From positions 1 through 58,602 of the forward strand of contig JAURER010000019.1 in assembly GCA_030827315.1 (NCBI GenBank): DNA of 58,602 nucleotides. The letters are read 5' to 3'. This stretch comes from Gemmatimonadota bacterium (GTDB taxonomy: Bacteria; Gemmatimonadota; Gemmatimonadetes; Longimicrobiales; Gaopeijiaceae). This document shows positions 25,862 through 34,824 of this stretch, piece by piece. Both the position numbers and the translations under genes were made by a program. The notes under the pieces were generated by a model. The model was not told the DNA's origin, did not search any database, and saw only the letters and a list, made by a program, of their open reading frames with translations. Positions within the stretch are counted from its first letter, which is position 1, and each line of letters begins with the position of its first letter.

Positions 25862-26760
25862 CCGTCGGGTGCCCCCACGACCCCTGCGATCACGCCGGAG
25901 GCGTCGTCGAGGCGTCGGCGCGCCTCGGCGGCGTCCACCCCGAGTCGTCCCATCACGAGCGCCGTCTTCACGTGCCCGCCTGCCTCCGACAGGAGCCGTG
26001 CCGCCTCCTCCCGTTCGACGCCCAGCATCCCCTGCAGGATCCGCTCACCGCGGTCCTGAAGCTTCTGGCACGTCACCTGGAGGTCCACCATCAGATTGCC
26101 CCACACCTTCCCGAGGCGCACCATCGCGCCCGTGGTGATGGTGTTGAGCACGAGCTTCGTGGCGGTGCCCGCCTTCATGCGTGTCGAGCCGGTGATCACT
26201 TCCGGGCCCACCAGCGGTGCGATCACGACGTCCATCTTCGCGCGCAGTTCGTCCGGCGGGGGCGTGCAGAGCAGAAAGCCGACCTTCGCGCCCCGTTCCT
26301 TCGCCCGGGCGAGCGCGGCGTGGACGTACGGCGTGGTGCCGGACGTGGCGATGCCCAGAACGAAATCACGCTCGTCGACGTCGAGTTCGTCGATGGCGGC
26401 CGCGCCGTCCTCCGCGTGGTCCTCGGCCCCCTCCCGGGCCCGGACCAGAGCCTCGTATCCGCCGGCGATCACCCCGCGGACCATGGCCGGGTCCGTGCCG
26501 TACGTGGGCGGCATCTCGGAGGCGTCGAGCACGCCCAGCCGCCCGGAGGTGCCGGCACCGACGTACACCAGGCGCCCGCCGGAGCGAAACGCGGCCTCCG
26601 CCAGGTCCATCGCGCGGGCGATCGGGATTCGCTCCGCGCCCACCGCCTCGGCCACGAGGCGGTCCTCGGCGTTGATGAGGTCGACGATGCCGAGCGCATC
26701 GAGTCTGTCGATGCGCGCGGACGCGGGGTTTCTCTGTTCCGTGAGTCGGCTGTCGCGCAT
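25858..26760 (-). CDS. murQ: N-acetylmuramic acid 6-phosphate etherase
   Basis: Cleaves the lactyl ether of MurNAc-6-phosphate during recycling of cell-wall sugars. The 300-residue protein is normal length. The SIS domain shows LVYVGAGTSGRLGVLDASEMPPTYG (catalytic Glu82), GIATSGTTPYV and TGSTRMKAGTATKLVLN, all family hallmarks, and the C-terminal helical domain is complete. Start at ATG 26760. Coupled to the downstream GT-C glycosyltransferase and divergent from ggt; no anmK or PTS gene is nearby. Confidence 0.96.
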   Translation of the reverse strand: MRDSRLTEQRNPASARIDRLDALGIVDLINAEDRLVAEAVGAERIPIARAMDLAEAAFRSGGRLVYVGAGTSGRLGVLDASEMPPTYGTDPAMVRGVIAGGYEALVRAREGAEDHAEDGAAAIDELDVDERDFVLGIATSGTTPYVHAALARAKERGAKVGFLLCTPPPDELRAKMDVVIAPLVGPEVITGSTRMKAGTATKLVLNTITTGAMVRLGKVWGNLMVDLQVTCQKLQDRGERILQGMLGVEREEAARLLSEAGGHVKTALVMGRLGVDAAEARRRLDDASGVIAGVVGAPDG

Positions 26761-26860
26761 GGATGCTTGTAACAGGCGTGGGGCGCCCTGATCTTCAGCG
26801 GCGTCCGAAGCTATGCGATCCCGCGCTCGAGCGGCAACGCACCCCGTACCCCGGATCCCC

Positions 26861-28621
26861 ATGTCGATGCGCTCCGTGTTCTGGCCCGTCCGGGCCTCCG
26901 CCTTCGCGCTGGTCCTCACCTGCGCGGGTTGCGATACCGCACCATCCGTAGAGTCGGCGCAAGTCTTCCCGTCGACCTGGCTCTACCCCGCGTCGGCGCA
27001 GCCGGTCACGGGGCAGAGCGGCATGGTCGTCACGACCGACGAATACGCCAGCCAGGTGGGCGTCGACGTCCTCCGCGCGGGGGGCACGGCCATCGACGCG
27101 GCGATCGCCGTACAGTTCGCGCTCGCCGTCGTGAACCCCGAGGCGGGCAACATCGGCGGCGGCGGGTTCATGGTGCTGCGGACGGCCACGGGAGAGACCG
27201 CGTCCATCGACTACCGCGAGAAGGCGCCCTTCGCAGCGACGCGGGACATGTTCCTCGACGCCGACGGCAATCTCACCGACCGGTCGGTGGTGGGACACCT
27301 CGCGGCCGGCGTACCCGGCACCGTCTCGGGCATGTGGGAGGCGCACCAGCGCTTCGGGACCCTCACGTGGGCGGATCTCGTCGAGCCGGCCATCCGCCTC
27401 GCCGACGGGTTCGAGGTGAAGGAGCGGTTTCTGCGCTCCCTCGACCCCTCGATGGTCGAGGCGCTCTCCGCGTTCCCGGCATCGGCGGCCCAGTTCCTCC
27501 CGCGTGGCGGTCAGCCGCCGCTCGTGGGAGACACGCTCCGACAGCCGGACCTCGCAGCGACGCTGAGACGGGTTCGCGACGCGGGTCCGGACGGCTTCTA
27601 CTCCGGCGAGACCGCCGACCTCATCGTCGCGGAAATGGAACGCGGCGGCGGAATCATGACGCACGAAGACCTCGCGGCGTACGAGGCCGCCTGGCGGGAG
27701 CCGATCGCGTTCACCTACCGGGGACACCGGGTCATCTCGATGCCCCCCTCGTCGTCCGGTGGCGCCACGATGGCGGAGATCGCAAACATCCTGGAAGGAT
27801 ACGACGTCGGCTCCCTCCCCTGGCACGGGACCGAGATGCTGCACCTTTACGCCGAGTCGTGGAAGCGCGCGTACGCGGACCGGAACCACTACCTCGCGGA
27901 CCCGGACTTCATCGACATGCCGCTCGAGCGGATGACGTCCGTCGAGTACGCGCGCGAACGGGCCGCCACGATCTCGACCACGGTCGCGACGCCCTCGGCC
28001 GAGATCGGCCCCGGCATGGCGGAAGGCCCCGACGAGGGCGAGAACACGACCCACTTCTCCATCGTCGACGCCGCCGGAAACGCGGTCGCCGTCACGACCA
28101 CGATCAACTCGTGGTACGGGAGCAAGGTCACCGTGGCGGGCGCGGGCTTCGTGCTGAACAACGAGATGGACGACTTCGCCGCGAAGCCCGGCACCCCCAA
28201 CCAGTTCGGTCTCGTGCAGGGTGAGAACAACGCGGTCGGACCGGGCAAGCGCATGCTCTCGGCGATGACGCCGACCATCGTACTCGACCCGCAGGGCGAG
28301 CTCCTCATGGTGACCGGCACGCCTGGAGGCTCCACCATCATCACCACGGTATTCCAGACGATCTCGAACGTGCTCGACTACGGCATGGACGTGGTCGCCG
28401 CCGTGAACGCCCCGCGCGTGCATCACCAGCACCTCCCGGATCAGATCTACTTCGAGCGCGCCGGCCTCGACCCCGCGACCATCGAGGCGCTCCAGGCGCT
28501 GGGGCACACCGTGGTGGAGCGGGGAGAGGTTTCGGGCGACGTGCAGGCGATCCTCGTCCGCGGCGGACTCCTGACGGCATGGTCGGACCCGCGGCGAGGA
28601 GGCGCCGCCATCGGGTACTGA
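26861..28621 (+). CDS. ggt: Gamma-glutamyltransferase
   Basis: N-terminal-nucleophile enzyme that cleaves glutathione and other gamma-glutamyl compounds in the periplasm. From ATG 26861 it is 586 residues, with a signal peptide and a possible lipobox TCAGC. The autoprocessing site is GENTTHFSIVD, with Thr396 as the new N-terminus of the small subunit. IGGGGFMVL, SMPPSSSGG and GTPGGSTIITT are the substrate-pocket motifs of the family. ATG 26813 is a possible longer start. It is followed after 6 bp by an ABC exporter gene. Confidence 0.94.
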   Translation: MSMRSVFWPVRASAFALVLTCAGCDTAPSVESAQVFPSTWLYPASAQPVTGQSGMVVTTDEYASQVGVDVLRAGGTAIDAAIAVQFALAVVNPEAGNIGGGGFMVLRTATGETASIDYREKAPFAATRDMFLDADGNLTDRSVVGHLAAGVPGTVSGMWEAHQRFGTLTWADLVEPAIRLADGFEVKERFLRSLDPSMVEALSAFPASAAQFLPRGGQPPLVGDTLRQPDLAATLRRVRDAGPDGFYSGETADLIVAEMERGGGIMTHEDLAAYEAAWREPIAFTYRGHRVISMPPSSSGGATMAEIANILEGYDVGSLPWHGTEMLHLYAESWKRAYADRNHYLADPDFIDMPLERMTSVEYARERAATISTTVATPSAEIGPGMAEGPDEGENTTHFSIVDAAGNAVAVTTTINSWYGSKVTVAGAGFVLNNEMDDFAAKPGTPNQFGLVQGENNAVGPGKRMLSAMTPTIVLDPQGELLMVTGTPGGSTIITTVFQTISNVLDYGMDVVAAVNAPRVHHQHLPDQIYFERAGLDPATIEALQALGHTVVERGEVSGDVQAILVRGGLLTAWSDPRRGGAAIGY

Positions 28622-28627
28622 CGGCGG

Positions 28628-30439
28628 ATGCACGAGCTCCGATCGATCCTCCCCTACTTTCGCCCGTACCGCCGGGCGATGGCGGCGGGGCTCGTGTGCG
28701 TGGTACTCGCGAACGCGTTCCACATCCTGGGCCCATGGCTGATGAAGCTCGCGATCGACGGGCTGGGCGACCCGGAGGTGACGAGGGCGCGGATCGCGAC
28801 GTACGCGGGGCTCATCGTGGCCGTGGCCTTCGCCGGAGGGGCGTTCCGTTACGGGATGCGCGAGCTCCTCAACGGGGTGAGCCGGCGCGTCGAGGCCGAC
28901 CTGCTGAACGACTTCTTTCGCCACCTGCTGCGGCTCGACGCGACGTTCTACGGGTCGACGCGAACCGGCGACCTCATGAGCCGGGCCACGAACGACACGC
29001 TCGCCGTCCGCATGGCGGCGGGCCCCGCGATCATGTACACCGTCAACACGATCGCCAGCTTCACGTTCGCCCTCGCGTTCATGGTCTGGATCAGCCCACG
29101 ACTGACGCTCTGGGCGATGCTCCCGATGATCGCGCTGCCGCCCCTCGTGCTCTTCTTCGGCCGCATCATCCACCGGCGTTTCGAGGAGATCCAGGAACAG
29201 TTCTCGAGCCTTTCCACCTTCGTCCAGGAGAACCTCACCGGCGTTCGCCTGATTCGCGCCTACACGCAGGAAGACGAGCAACGAAGGCACTTCGACACGT
29301 ACAACGCCGACTACCGCACCCGGAACATGCGCCTCGTGCTGACCGCCGGCGCCTTCCATCCCCTGCTCATGCTGATTGCCGGCACGGCGGCCGTGCTGGT
29401 GACGGGCCTGGGTGCGCTCGAGGTGATGGCCGGGCGGATGACCGTGGGCGACTTCGTCGCGTTCGGGTTCTACCTGACCCTGCTGGTATGGCCGATGATC
29501 GCTCTCGGGTGGGTCGTGAACCTCTACCAGCGCGCCGCGGCCTCCATGGGTCGGCTCAACGGGATCTTCCGGACCGAGCCCGCGGTCGGGACGCCGGCGG
29601 CACCGAGGGAGCTGACCGACGCACGCGGCGCCATCGAGTTCCGCAACGTCACCTTCCGGTACCCCGGAACGCGGCGCCCGGTGCTCGACGATGTGACCTT
29701 CGCGGTGACGGGCGGAAGCAACGTTGCCATCGTGGGGCCGACCGGCGCAGGCAAGTCGACGCTCGTGTCGCTGCTCGTGCGGCTCTACGATCCGACCCGT
29801 GGAGAAATCCTGCTGGACGGGATCCCGCTCACGGACATCGACCCTTCGGAGCTGCGCCGCCGCATCGGGATGGTGCCCCAGGACGCCTTCCTCTTCTCGG
29901 ACACGATTTCGGCGAACATCGGCCTGGGCGTGGAAGGTCCGGCCGACGAGGCCGTGCGGAGATCGGCGGAGGTCGCACAGCTCCGCGAGCAGATCGAAGA
30001 CTTCCCGAACGCCTGGGAGACGATGCTCGGCGAACGGGGCATCAACCTGTCCGGGGGACAGAAGCAGCGCGCCACCCTGGCGCGCGCCCTCGCGCGTGAC
30101 CCCCTCATCGTCGTGCTGGACGACGCGCTGAGCGCCGTGGACACGCACACGGAGGCGGCCATACTCGCGGACCTGCGCGGCATCACGGCCAGCCGCACCA
30201 CGTTCATCATCAGCCACCGGGTCAGCGCGGTGATGGGCGCGGACGAGATCCTCGTGCTCGACGGCGGCCGCATCGTGCAGCGGGGCACGCACCCGGAACT
30301 CATCGCGGCGGGTGGCACGTACGCCCGACTGCTGGAGCGTCAGCTGCTCGAGGAGGACCTCGAAGTCGAGCTGAACGCAGCGACGCCGGACGAGGCACGC
30401 CGGGGCGGCCCCGCTCCGCTCAGATCCGCTCCAGGATGA
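28628..30439 (+). CDS. ABC exporter half-transporter (fused permease-ATPase)
   Basis: A 603-residue type IV ABC exporter subunit. Residues 1-310 form the six-helix membrane domain, with the coupling region GVRLIRAYTQE. The nucleotide-binding domain has Walker A GPTGAGKST (370-378), Q-loop MVPQDAFLF, signature LSGGQ (474-478), Walker B IVVLDD (494-499) and switch ISHR. The residue after the Walker B Asp is Asp, not the catalytic Glu, as in degenerate subunits of heterodimeric exporters. Directly behind ggt, with a 20-bp tail-to-tail overlap with ccdA. Substrate unknown. Confidence 0.93.
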   Translation: MHELRSILPYFRPYRRAMAAGLVCVVLANAFHILGPWLMKLAIDGLGDPEVTRARIATYAGLIVAVAFAGGAFRYGMRELLNGVSRRVEADLLNDFFRHLLRLDATFYGSTRTGDLMSRATNDTLAVRMAAGPAIMYTVNTIASFTFALAFMVWISPRLTLWAMLPMIALPPLVLFFGRIIHRRFEEIQEQFSSLSTFVQENLTGVRLIRAYTQEDEQRRHFDTYNADYRTRNMRLVLTAGAFHPLLMLIAGTAAVLVTGLGALEVMAGRMTVGDFVAFGFYLTLLVWPMIALGWVVNLYQRAAASMGRLNGIFRTEPAVGTPAAPRELTDARGAIEFRNVTFRYPGTRRPVLDDVTFAVTGGSNVAIVGPTGAGKSTLVSLLVRLYDPTRGEILLDGIPLTDIDPSELRRRIGMVPQDAFLFSDTISANIGLGVEGPADEAVRRSAEVAQLREQIEDFPNAWETMLGERGINLSGGQKQRATLARALARDPLIVVLDDALSAVDTHTEAAILADLRGITASRTTFIISHRVSAVMGADEILVLDGGRIVQRGTHPELIAAGGTYARLLERQLLEEDLEVELNAATPDEARRGGPAPLRSAPG

Positions 30440-31151
30440 ACGCCGGCGTGTAACGGTTCAGCCACGCGGCGAGCACCGTGAACTGACCCGTCAGAAGCAG
30501 GAAGCCGAGAACGATCAGGAGCACGCCGGACGCCTTCTCCACGATGGGGATCCAGCGGCGGAAGCGCTGGAAGGTCTGGAGGAAACGGTCGAGCGCCAGC
30601 GACGCGACGAGGAAGGGTACGGCGAGCCCCAGCGAGTAGACGGAGAGAAGCCCGACGCCGGCCCACATCGTCTCCTGCGTCATCCCGTACGTGAGAATCG
30701 CACCGAGGATCGGCCCGATGCACGGCGTCCAACCCGCACCGAACGCCATCCCGACACCCAGCGTGCCGAGGTAGCCGGCCGGCTTGTCGTTCAGGTGGAC
30801 CCGCTTTTCGCGCATGAGCGGCGTAAGGCGGAAGACACCGGCGAGGTGCAGGCCGAGGAGGATGATGATCACGCCGCCGATGCGGGCGATCCACAGCTCG
30901 TAGACCCGGAGGAACTGCCCGAGAAAGGAGGCCGAGGCGCCGAGCAGGATGAAGATGACGCTGAACCCGGAGACGAAGAGGAGCGAGTGCAGGAAGGTCG
31001 CCTTCCGGTTCACGCCTCCCTGCAGGTCCTCGAGCGACATGCCGGTGACGAACGTCAGGTAGCTGGGCACCAGCGGAAGGACGCACGGCGACAGGAACGA
31101 GAACACGCCCGCCGTGAAGGCGATCGCGACTCCGACTTCGACTTCGTTCAC
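30420..31151 (-). CDS. ccdA: CcdA-type thiol-disulfide membrane transporter
   Basis: Moves reducing equivalents from cytoplasmic thioredoxin to periplasmic thiol proteins, for cytochrome c maturation among other uses. The 243-residue, roughly six-helix protein has the two redox cysteines in FLSPCVLPLVPSY (Cys23) and GAGWTPCIGPILG (Cys144), diagnostic of CcdA/DsbD-beta. The GTG start overlaps the stop of the phospholipase-D gene (GTGA). No thioredoxin-fold partner is adjacent. Confidence 0.93.
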   Translation of the reverse strand: MNEVEVGVAIAFTAGVFSFLSPCVLPLVPSYLTFVTGMSLEDLQGGVNRKATFLHSLLFVSGFSVIFILLGASASFLGQFLRVYELWIARIGGVIIILLGLHLAGVFRLTPLMREKRVHLNDKPAGYLGTLGVGMAFGAGWTPCIGPILGAILTYGMTQETMWAGVGLLSVYSLGLAVPFLVASLALDRFLQTFQRFRRWIPIVEKASGVLLIVLGFLLLTGQFTVLAAWLNRYTPAFILERI

Positions 31152-32806
31152 TCTGGGTCTCCGTGGTTTTCGTCTTCCTCAAGACGAGGATGCCGGACCG
31201 CGGCGCGTCCGGAGTGCTGCCCTGTGTCCTGTCCTGTGTCCTGTCCTGCGCCGTTCCGCAGCGCGGCCTCGCGACGCTCGCGCGCCGCAACCATCTCCTC
31301 CGCGTGCGCGCGACGCGCCTGGCCGTACGCGCGAGCCCCGCTCGCGAGCCCGACCCACCCCGCGAAAAGGGCGACGCCCCAGCCGACGATCCCGGGAAAG
31401 ATGGCCGCAAAGACCGCCACCGCCAGCACCACGATGGAAAGGGTGCCCAACAGCGTGCGATCCTCACGCCCGAGCGTGCGGTTGCCCGCCAGAGCATCGC
31501 CCAGCGATTCGCCGGCTCGTACGACCGCCGCCATCGTCAGTCTTCCGGGCGACTTTCCGATCTGCCTGAACCTGCGTTCGAGTCGCTCCGAGAGCGGCTC
31601 GTCCGGATCGAGCGACTCCGTCGACAACTCCGGCTCGGCGGGGACCATGCGCCGACCGATCGTCGCCCCCCCCGGAAGTACGATCTCAACCGAGCTGGCG
31701 AGGTCGGCAAGAAACAGCCCTTCGAGCTGGCCGCCGAGGTCCGCGTCCAGGACCCCCACGTCGAGTTCCCAGTTCCCGAGCAGGCTCGCGGAGTTGAGGT
31801 TGCTCGACCCGATCCGGCACCAGACGCCGTCCACGACCGACGTCTTGGCGTGGATCATCGGACCCTGCCACTCGAACAGCCGCACACCGGCCTCGAGGAG
31901 GTACCGGTACCCACCGCGGGACATCGATCCGACGATCGGCCAGTTGTTGTTCGCCGGCACGAGAATGCGCACATCGACGCCCTGCTGTGCCGCAGCGGCC
32001 AGGGCCTCGGCCATCGGACGGGGCGCGACGAAGTAGGCATCCGTGATCCAGATGGACCGACGCGCCCGGTTCGCGGCGAGGTGGAGCGTGCGGTACACCC
32101 GGGCCCGCCCGGGCTCGCCCTCGATCAGCCAAACCGGAACACCGCCCGCCTCGTCACGATCGGAGAGCGTCGCGGCGAGGTGGGTGGGAGAGGCGACGCG
32201 GTTCCAGAATCGCTCGAAGGCTCGAGCCGCCTCCAGGGCCGCGGGACCCCGCATCTCCACCCCGGTATCTCGCCAGGGAGCCTGACTTTCGGACCCCGCC
32301 CACTCCGACCCGACGCACAGCCCACCCAGGTGGGCGACCTCGCCGTCCACGACCACCAGCTTCCGATGGTCGCGCTGCAAGGCTACGAACGGATTGCGCG
32401 TCACGGCGCGGGGCGGGTTGAACGCGGCCACGTGCACGCCCGCCTCGCGAAACGGCTTCCAGAAGGAGGCGGGCGTAGCCCAGCACCCCATCCAGTCGTA
32501 CATCACGAAGACAGGTATGCCCTCCCTGGCCTTGCGCACGAGTGCCGACCTGAACTCGCGCCCCACGGCGTCGTCGCGCACCAGGTAGTTCTCGAAGTAG
32601 ACGAACCTGGTGGCCGACGCGATCGCGTCGAGCCAGGCGGAGAGCGTGTTCGGACCGTCGAAGTGAAGTGTCAGCCGGTTGCCCGTGATGGTCTCCGCAC
32701 CGGTCGTCCGGGCGAGGTCCATCCACGGAAAGCGTCGCTCGACCTCGTCACGTGACGGAGGCCGGAAGACGAACGGCCGGGGATTCAGTCCTTCGAGGTC
32801 GGTCAA
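31148..32806 (-). CDS. Phospholipase D-family protein (cardiolipin synthase-like)
   Basis: A 552-residue protein with two HKD motifs: HRKLVVVDG (His147, Lys149, Asp154) and HAKTSVVDG (His319, Lys321, Asp326), each followed by the usual Gly/Ser/Asn stretch. This is the cardiolipin synthase/PLD arrangement, but membrane segments are at the C-terminus (about 455-500) instead of the N-terminus. The tail has a GQDT repeat. The TTG start overlaps the speB stop (TTGA); no earlier in-frame ATG fits the family. It may transfer phosphatidyl groups; not certain. Confidence 0.84.
   Translation of the reverse strand: MTDLEGLNPRPFVFRPPSRDEVERRFPWMDLARTTGAETITGNRLTLHFDGPNTLSAWLDAIASATRFVYFENYLVRDDAVGREFRSALVRKAREGIPVFVMYDWMGCWATPASFWKPFREAGVHVAAFNPPRAVTRNPFVALQRDHRKLVVVDGEVAHLGGLCVGSEWAGSESQAPWRDTGVEMRGPAALEAARAFERFWNRVASPTHLAATLSDRDEAGGVPVWLIEGEPGRARVYRTLHLAANRARRSIWITDAYFVAPRPMAEALAAAAQQGVDVRILVPANNNWPIVGSMSRGGYRYLLEAGVRLFEWQGPMIHAKTSVVDGVWCRIGSSNLNSASLLGNWELDVGVLDADLGGQLEGLFLADLASSVEIVLPGGATIGRRMVPAEPELSTESLDPDEPLSERLERRFRQIGKSPGRLTMAAVVRAGESLGDALAGNRTLGREDRTLLGTLSIVVLAVAVFAAIFPGIVGWGVALFAGWVGLASGARAYGQARRAHAEEMVAARERREAALRNGAGQDTGQDTGQHSGRAAVRHPRLEEDENHGDPE
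31221..31244. repeat. 12-bp tandem repeat inside the PLD gene
   Basis: The unit CCTGTGTCCTGT occurs twice head to tail, with a partial third copy. It is in frame and encodes the (GQDT)2 part of the hydrophilic tail of the phospholipase-D protein. It looks like a slippage-prone microsatellite; a change of one unit would keep the frame. Confidence 0.8.
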
Positions 32807-33810
32807 CGGACTCCGGAGCCGAGGCGATCCTGGAACCGGTACGTTATCAGCTTGTACGCGAGCTTGGCCACCAGGAAGTCGGGCGCCGGCAGCCCCGGCG
32901 TGGGTGCAAGCTCGACGATGTCCGCAGCGACGACGTTGCGCTCCGCGAACACCTTCCGGAGGAACCGGAGGGTGCGGTACCACTCCCCGCCACCGGGCTC
33001 CGGCGTCCCGGTGGACGGCACGAAGGACGGATCGAAGTAGTCGACGTCGAAGGTGAGATAGACGTTCGGTCCCAGTGCCGCGAGGGCCCGGTCCATCCAG
33101 GCGTCGCTCTCCCACATCTCGTCGGCCCAGATGAGCGTGGAGGCGCCACCCGCGGCGACGGAGGCGTCGACCTCTTCCCTGCTCACGCCCCGAAGGCCCA
33201 CCGCGACCACGTCGGCCCGGTCGAGAACGCGCGCCATGGCGGAGGCATGCGAGTGCGGGGTCCCCTCATACTCCGCCCTGAGATCCGCGTGGGCATCGAG
33301 CTGCAGAACGCTCAGTCTCTCCCCCGGGGCGGACGCGGCGAGCCGATCCGCCTGCGCGAGGATGGCCGGCGACGAAATCGAGTGTTCCCCGCCGAGCATG
33401 AGCAGGAATCGGTCCGCGCAAGCCTCGGCGACGCGGTCGTACGCCTCGCGGAGCTCGGCCATGGCCGGCCCAGCGCCTGCCCGCGTTAGCTCCAGCGCGG
33501 GAAGCGTGTGCACGTGGTAGGCGGCCCCGGGCTCGCACCCGAACTCCTGGTCGTAGATCTCCACGTAGCGCGACGCGTGTACGATGGCGTCGGGTCCGCG
33601 GCGGGTGCCGCCCCCGAACGACGTCGTCGACTCGTACGGAACCGGCAGGAGAACCGCGTCCGAGGCCTCGAAGGAGTCGGCCGGCTCCACCATGCCCAGA
33701 AAGGTTCTGGGCAGCTCCCACGGCAGATCCCGGAGAACGCCCGGAACACCGCGCGGGGCCTGGTCTTCCTGCCCTCGGCCCGCGGCCTCGGGGTCCATTC
33801 GATTCGGCAC
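32803..33810 (-). CDS. speB: Agmatinase-type ureohydrolase
   Basis: Binuclear manganese hydrolase of the arginase/agmatinase fold; agmatinase converts agmatine to putrescine and urea. Metal ligands are in GGEHSISSPA, LDAHADLR, a His after TPHSHASA and FDVDYFDPSFVP. FGGGTRRGP and EPGGGEW suit agmatinase over arginase. I chose GTG 33810 (335 residues) because GGGAG lies at a good distance before it; ATG 33798 is an alternative. It leads the speB-PLD-ccdA coupled unit, 76 bp after fur. Confidence 0.88.
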   Translation of the reverse strand: MPNRMDPEAAGRGQEDQAPRGVPGVLRDLPWELPRTFLGMVEPADSFEASDAVLLPVPYESTTSFGGGTRRGPDAIVHASRYVEIYDQEFGCEPGAAYHVHTLPALELTRAGAGPAMAELREAYDRVAEACADRFLLMLGGEHSISSPAILAQADRLAASAPGERLSVLQLDAHADLRAEYEGTPHSHASAMARVLDRADVVAVGLRGVSREEVDASVAAGGASTLIWADEMWESDAWMDRALAALGPNVYLTFDVDYFDPSFVPSTGTPEPGGGEWYRTLRFLRKVFAERNVVAADIVELAPTPGLPAPDFLVAKLAYKLITYRFQDRLGSGVR

Positions 33811-33839
33811 GATCACGTCTCCCTGGAATACGGTTGCAC

Positions 33840-33860
33840 GCCGGGCCGACACGGCCCGGC
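33840..33860 (-). other. Perfect inverted repeat between fur and speB
   Basis: GCCGGGCC and GGCCCGGC form a perfect 8-bp stem with a 5-nt loop, in the 76-bp gap after the fur stop and about 30 nt ahead of the speB start. No T-run follows, so it may be a weak terminator for the fur unit, a leader hairpin for speB, or an operator. Confidence 0.4.
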
Positions 33861-33886
33861 TCCCCGGCGGCACCGGGAATGGAAGG

Positions 33887-34390
33887 TCAGCGCACGATTT
33901 CGATGGGGCAGATGAGCCCCTCGTTGGTCAGTTCGACCCCGGCGTCCTGGCACGCCTTGCAGAGCCCGTAGATCTCGAGACGACGACGCACGGGAATGAA
34001 GCCGAGCTCCGAGCGGACCCGGTTCTCGATCTGGTAGAGCTCCGCACTCTCGAACTTCTGCACTGTGCCGCACTCCACGCAGATCAGGTGCTCGTCGACG
34101 GAGCGGCCGGACAGGCGGTGCTCGTAGCGCTTGAAGCCTTCACCGAAGTCGTGCTCCTCCACCAGCCGGCTGCGCACGAGGAGGTCCAGCGTGCGGTAGA
34201 TCGTCGCCTTGCCGATGCGCTCGCCGCGCACACGGAGGGCGCTTTCGATGTCGTCAACCGACAGGTGCTCGTCCGACTCGAAGACGACCTCCGCCACGGC
34301 CGATCGCTGGTGGGTCATCGGCAGACCCTGGTCACGCAGGTAGCGCCCGAACAGCCTCAGGAAGGGCGGAGATCCCGGCTCGCGGCTCAC
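33887..34390 (-). CDS. Fur-family transcriptional regulator
   Basis: A 167-residue metal-responsive repressor. The winged helix has GLPMTHQRSAVAEVV and GKATIYRTLDLLVR. The metal-sensing region is EEHDFGEGFKRYEHR (His80, His91) and DEHLICVECG (His101, Cys104, Cys107), with a second Cys pair CKAC (144, 147), giving the structural zinc site of Fur. The histidine spacing fits Fur better than Zur or PerR, but the metal is not proven. The GTG start is coupled (GTGA) to the unknown gene upstream. Confidence 0.9.
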   Translation of the reverse strand: MSREPGSPPFLRLFGRYLRDQGLPMTHQRSAVAEVVFESDEHLSVDDIESALRVRGERIGKATIYRTLDLLVRSRLVEEHDFGEGFKRYEHRLSGRSVDEHLICVECGTVQKFESAELYQIENRVRSELGFIPVRRRLEIYGLCKACQDAGVELTNEGLICPIEIVR

Positions 34391-34824
34391 GGCTCGATCA
34401 CCTCGATGAACACGTCGTCGAACTCCTCCATGAGTGCCTCGAAGCTCGTGGGGGAGGTCTCGATGACGATCTCGCGCGGCTCTCCGGAATCGTCTCCCGA
34501 GCGCCTCACGACGCCCAGCATGACCGGCGGAAAGACGTCGGCGGGGGCCTCACCTACGCTCGCGAACGTGGGCTCCACGGTCACGCCCCTGCCCGTATGC
34601 TCGGCGGTATAGGAAACGGTCACCACCTCGCGCCGCTCCTGTCCTTCCTGGAAGAGGCTGACGGCCACGAGGCCCTGCTCGCGCCGTCCCCGGCGCACCG
34701 GCGGGAAGATCCAGAGGCGGTCGATGTTCTCAACACCGAGGTAGTCCCGCAGCCGGATGAGCGTCCTCGGCAGCGCCTCGGGCACGCCCGGATCCGCGCT
34801 CCTCGGCTGATCGGCACCGGTCAT
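34387..34824 (-). CDS. Conserved hypothetical protein between nrnA and fur
   Basis: A 145-residue soluble protein with no recognised domain. It contains TLIRLRDYLGVENIDRLWIF, beta-rich stretches (GLVAVSLFQE, VVTVSYTAE, EIVIETS) and an acidic C-terminus ending EEFDDVFIEVIEP. ATG 34824 overlaps the nrnA stop (ATGA) and its own stop overlaps the fur GTG, so all three are one coupled unit. That context suggests a role tied to nrnA or fur expression, but nothing in the sequence says which. Confidence 0.75.
   Translation of the reverse strand: MTGADQPRSADPGVPEALPRTLIRLRDYLGVENIDRLWIFPPVRRGRREQGLVAVSLFQEGQERREVVTVSYTAEHTGRGVTVEPTFASVGEAPADVFPPVMLGVVRRSGDDSGEPREIVIETSPTSFEALMEEFDDVFIEVIEP

Noticed and set aside
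26795-30292. Very long minus-strand open frame opposite ggt and the ABC exporter
   Set aside because: Both opposite-strand genes have complete family motifs; this frame is Arg/Asp/His-rich with no recognisable domain.
31221-31244. CRISPR or other repeat array
   Set aside because: Only two full 12-bp units without spacers, in frame inside a gene; this is a microsatellite.
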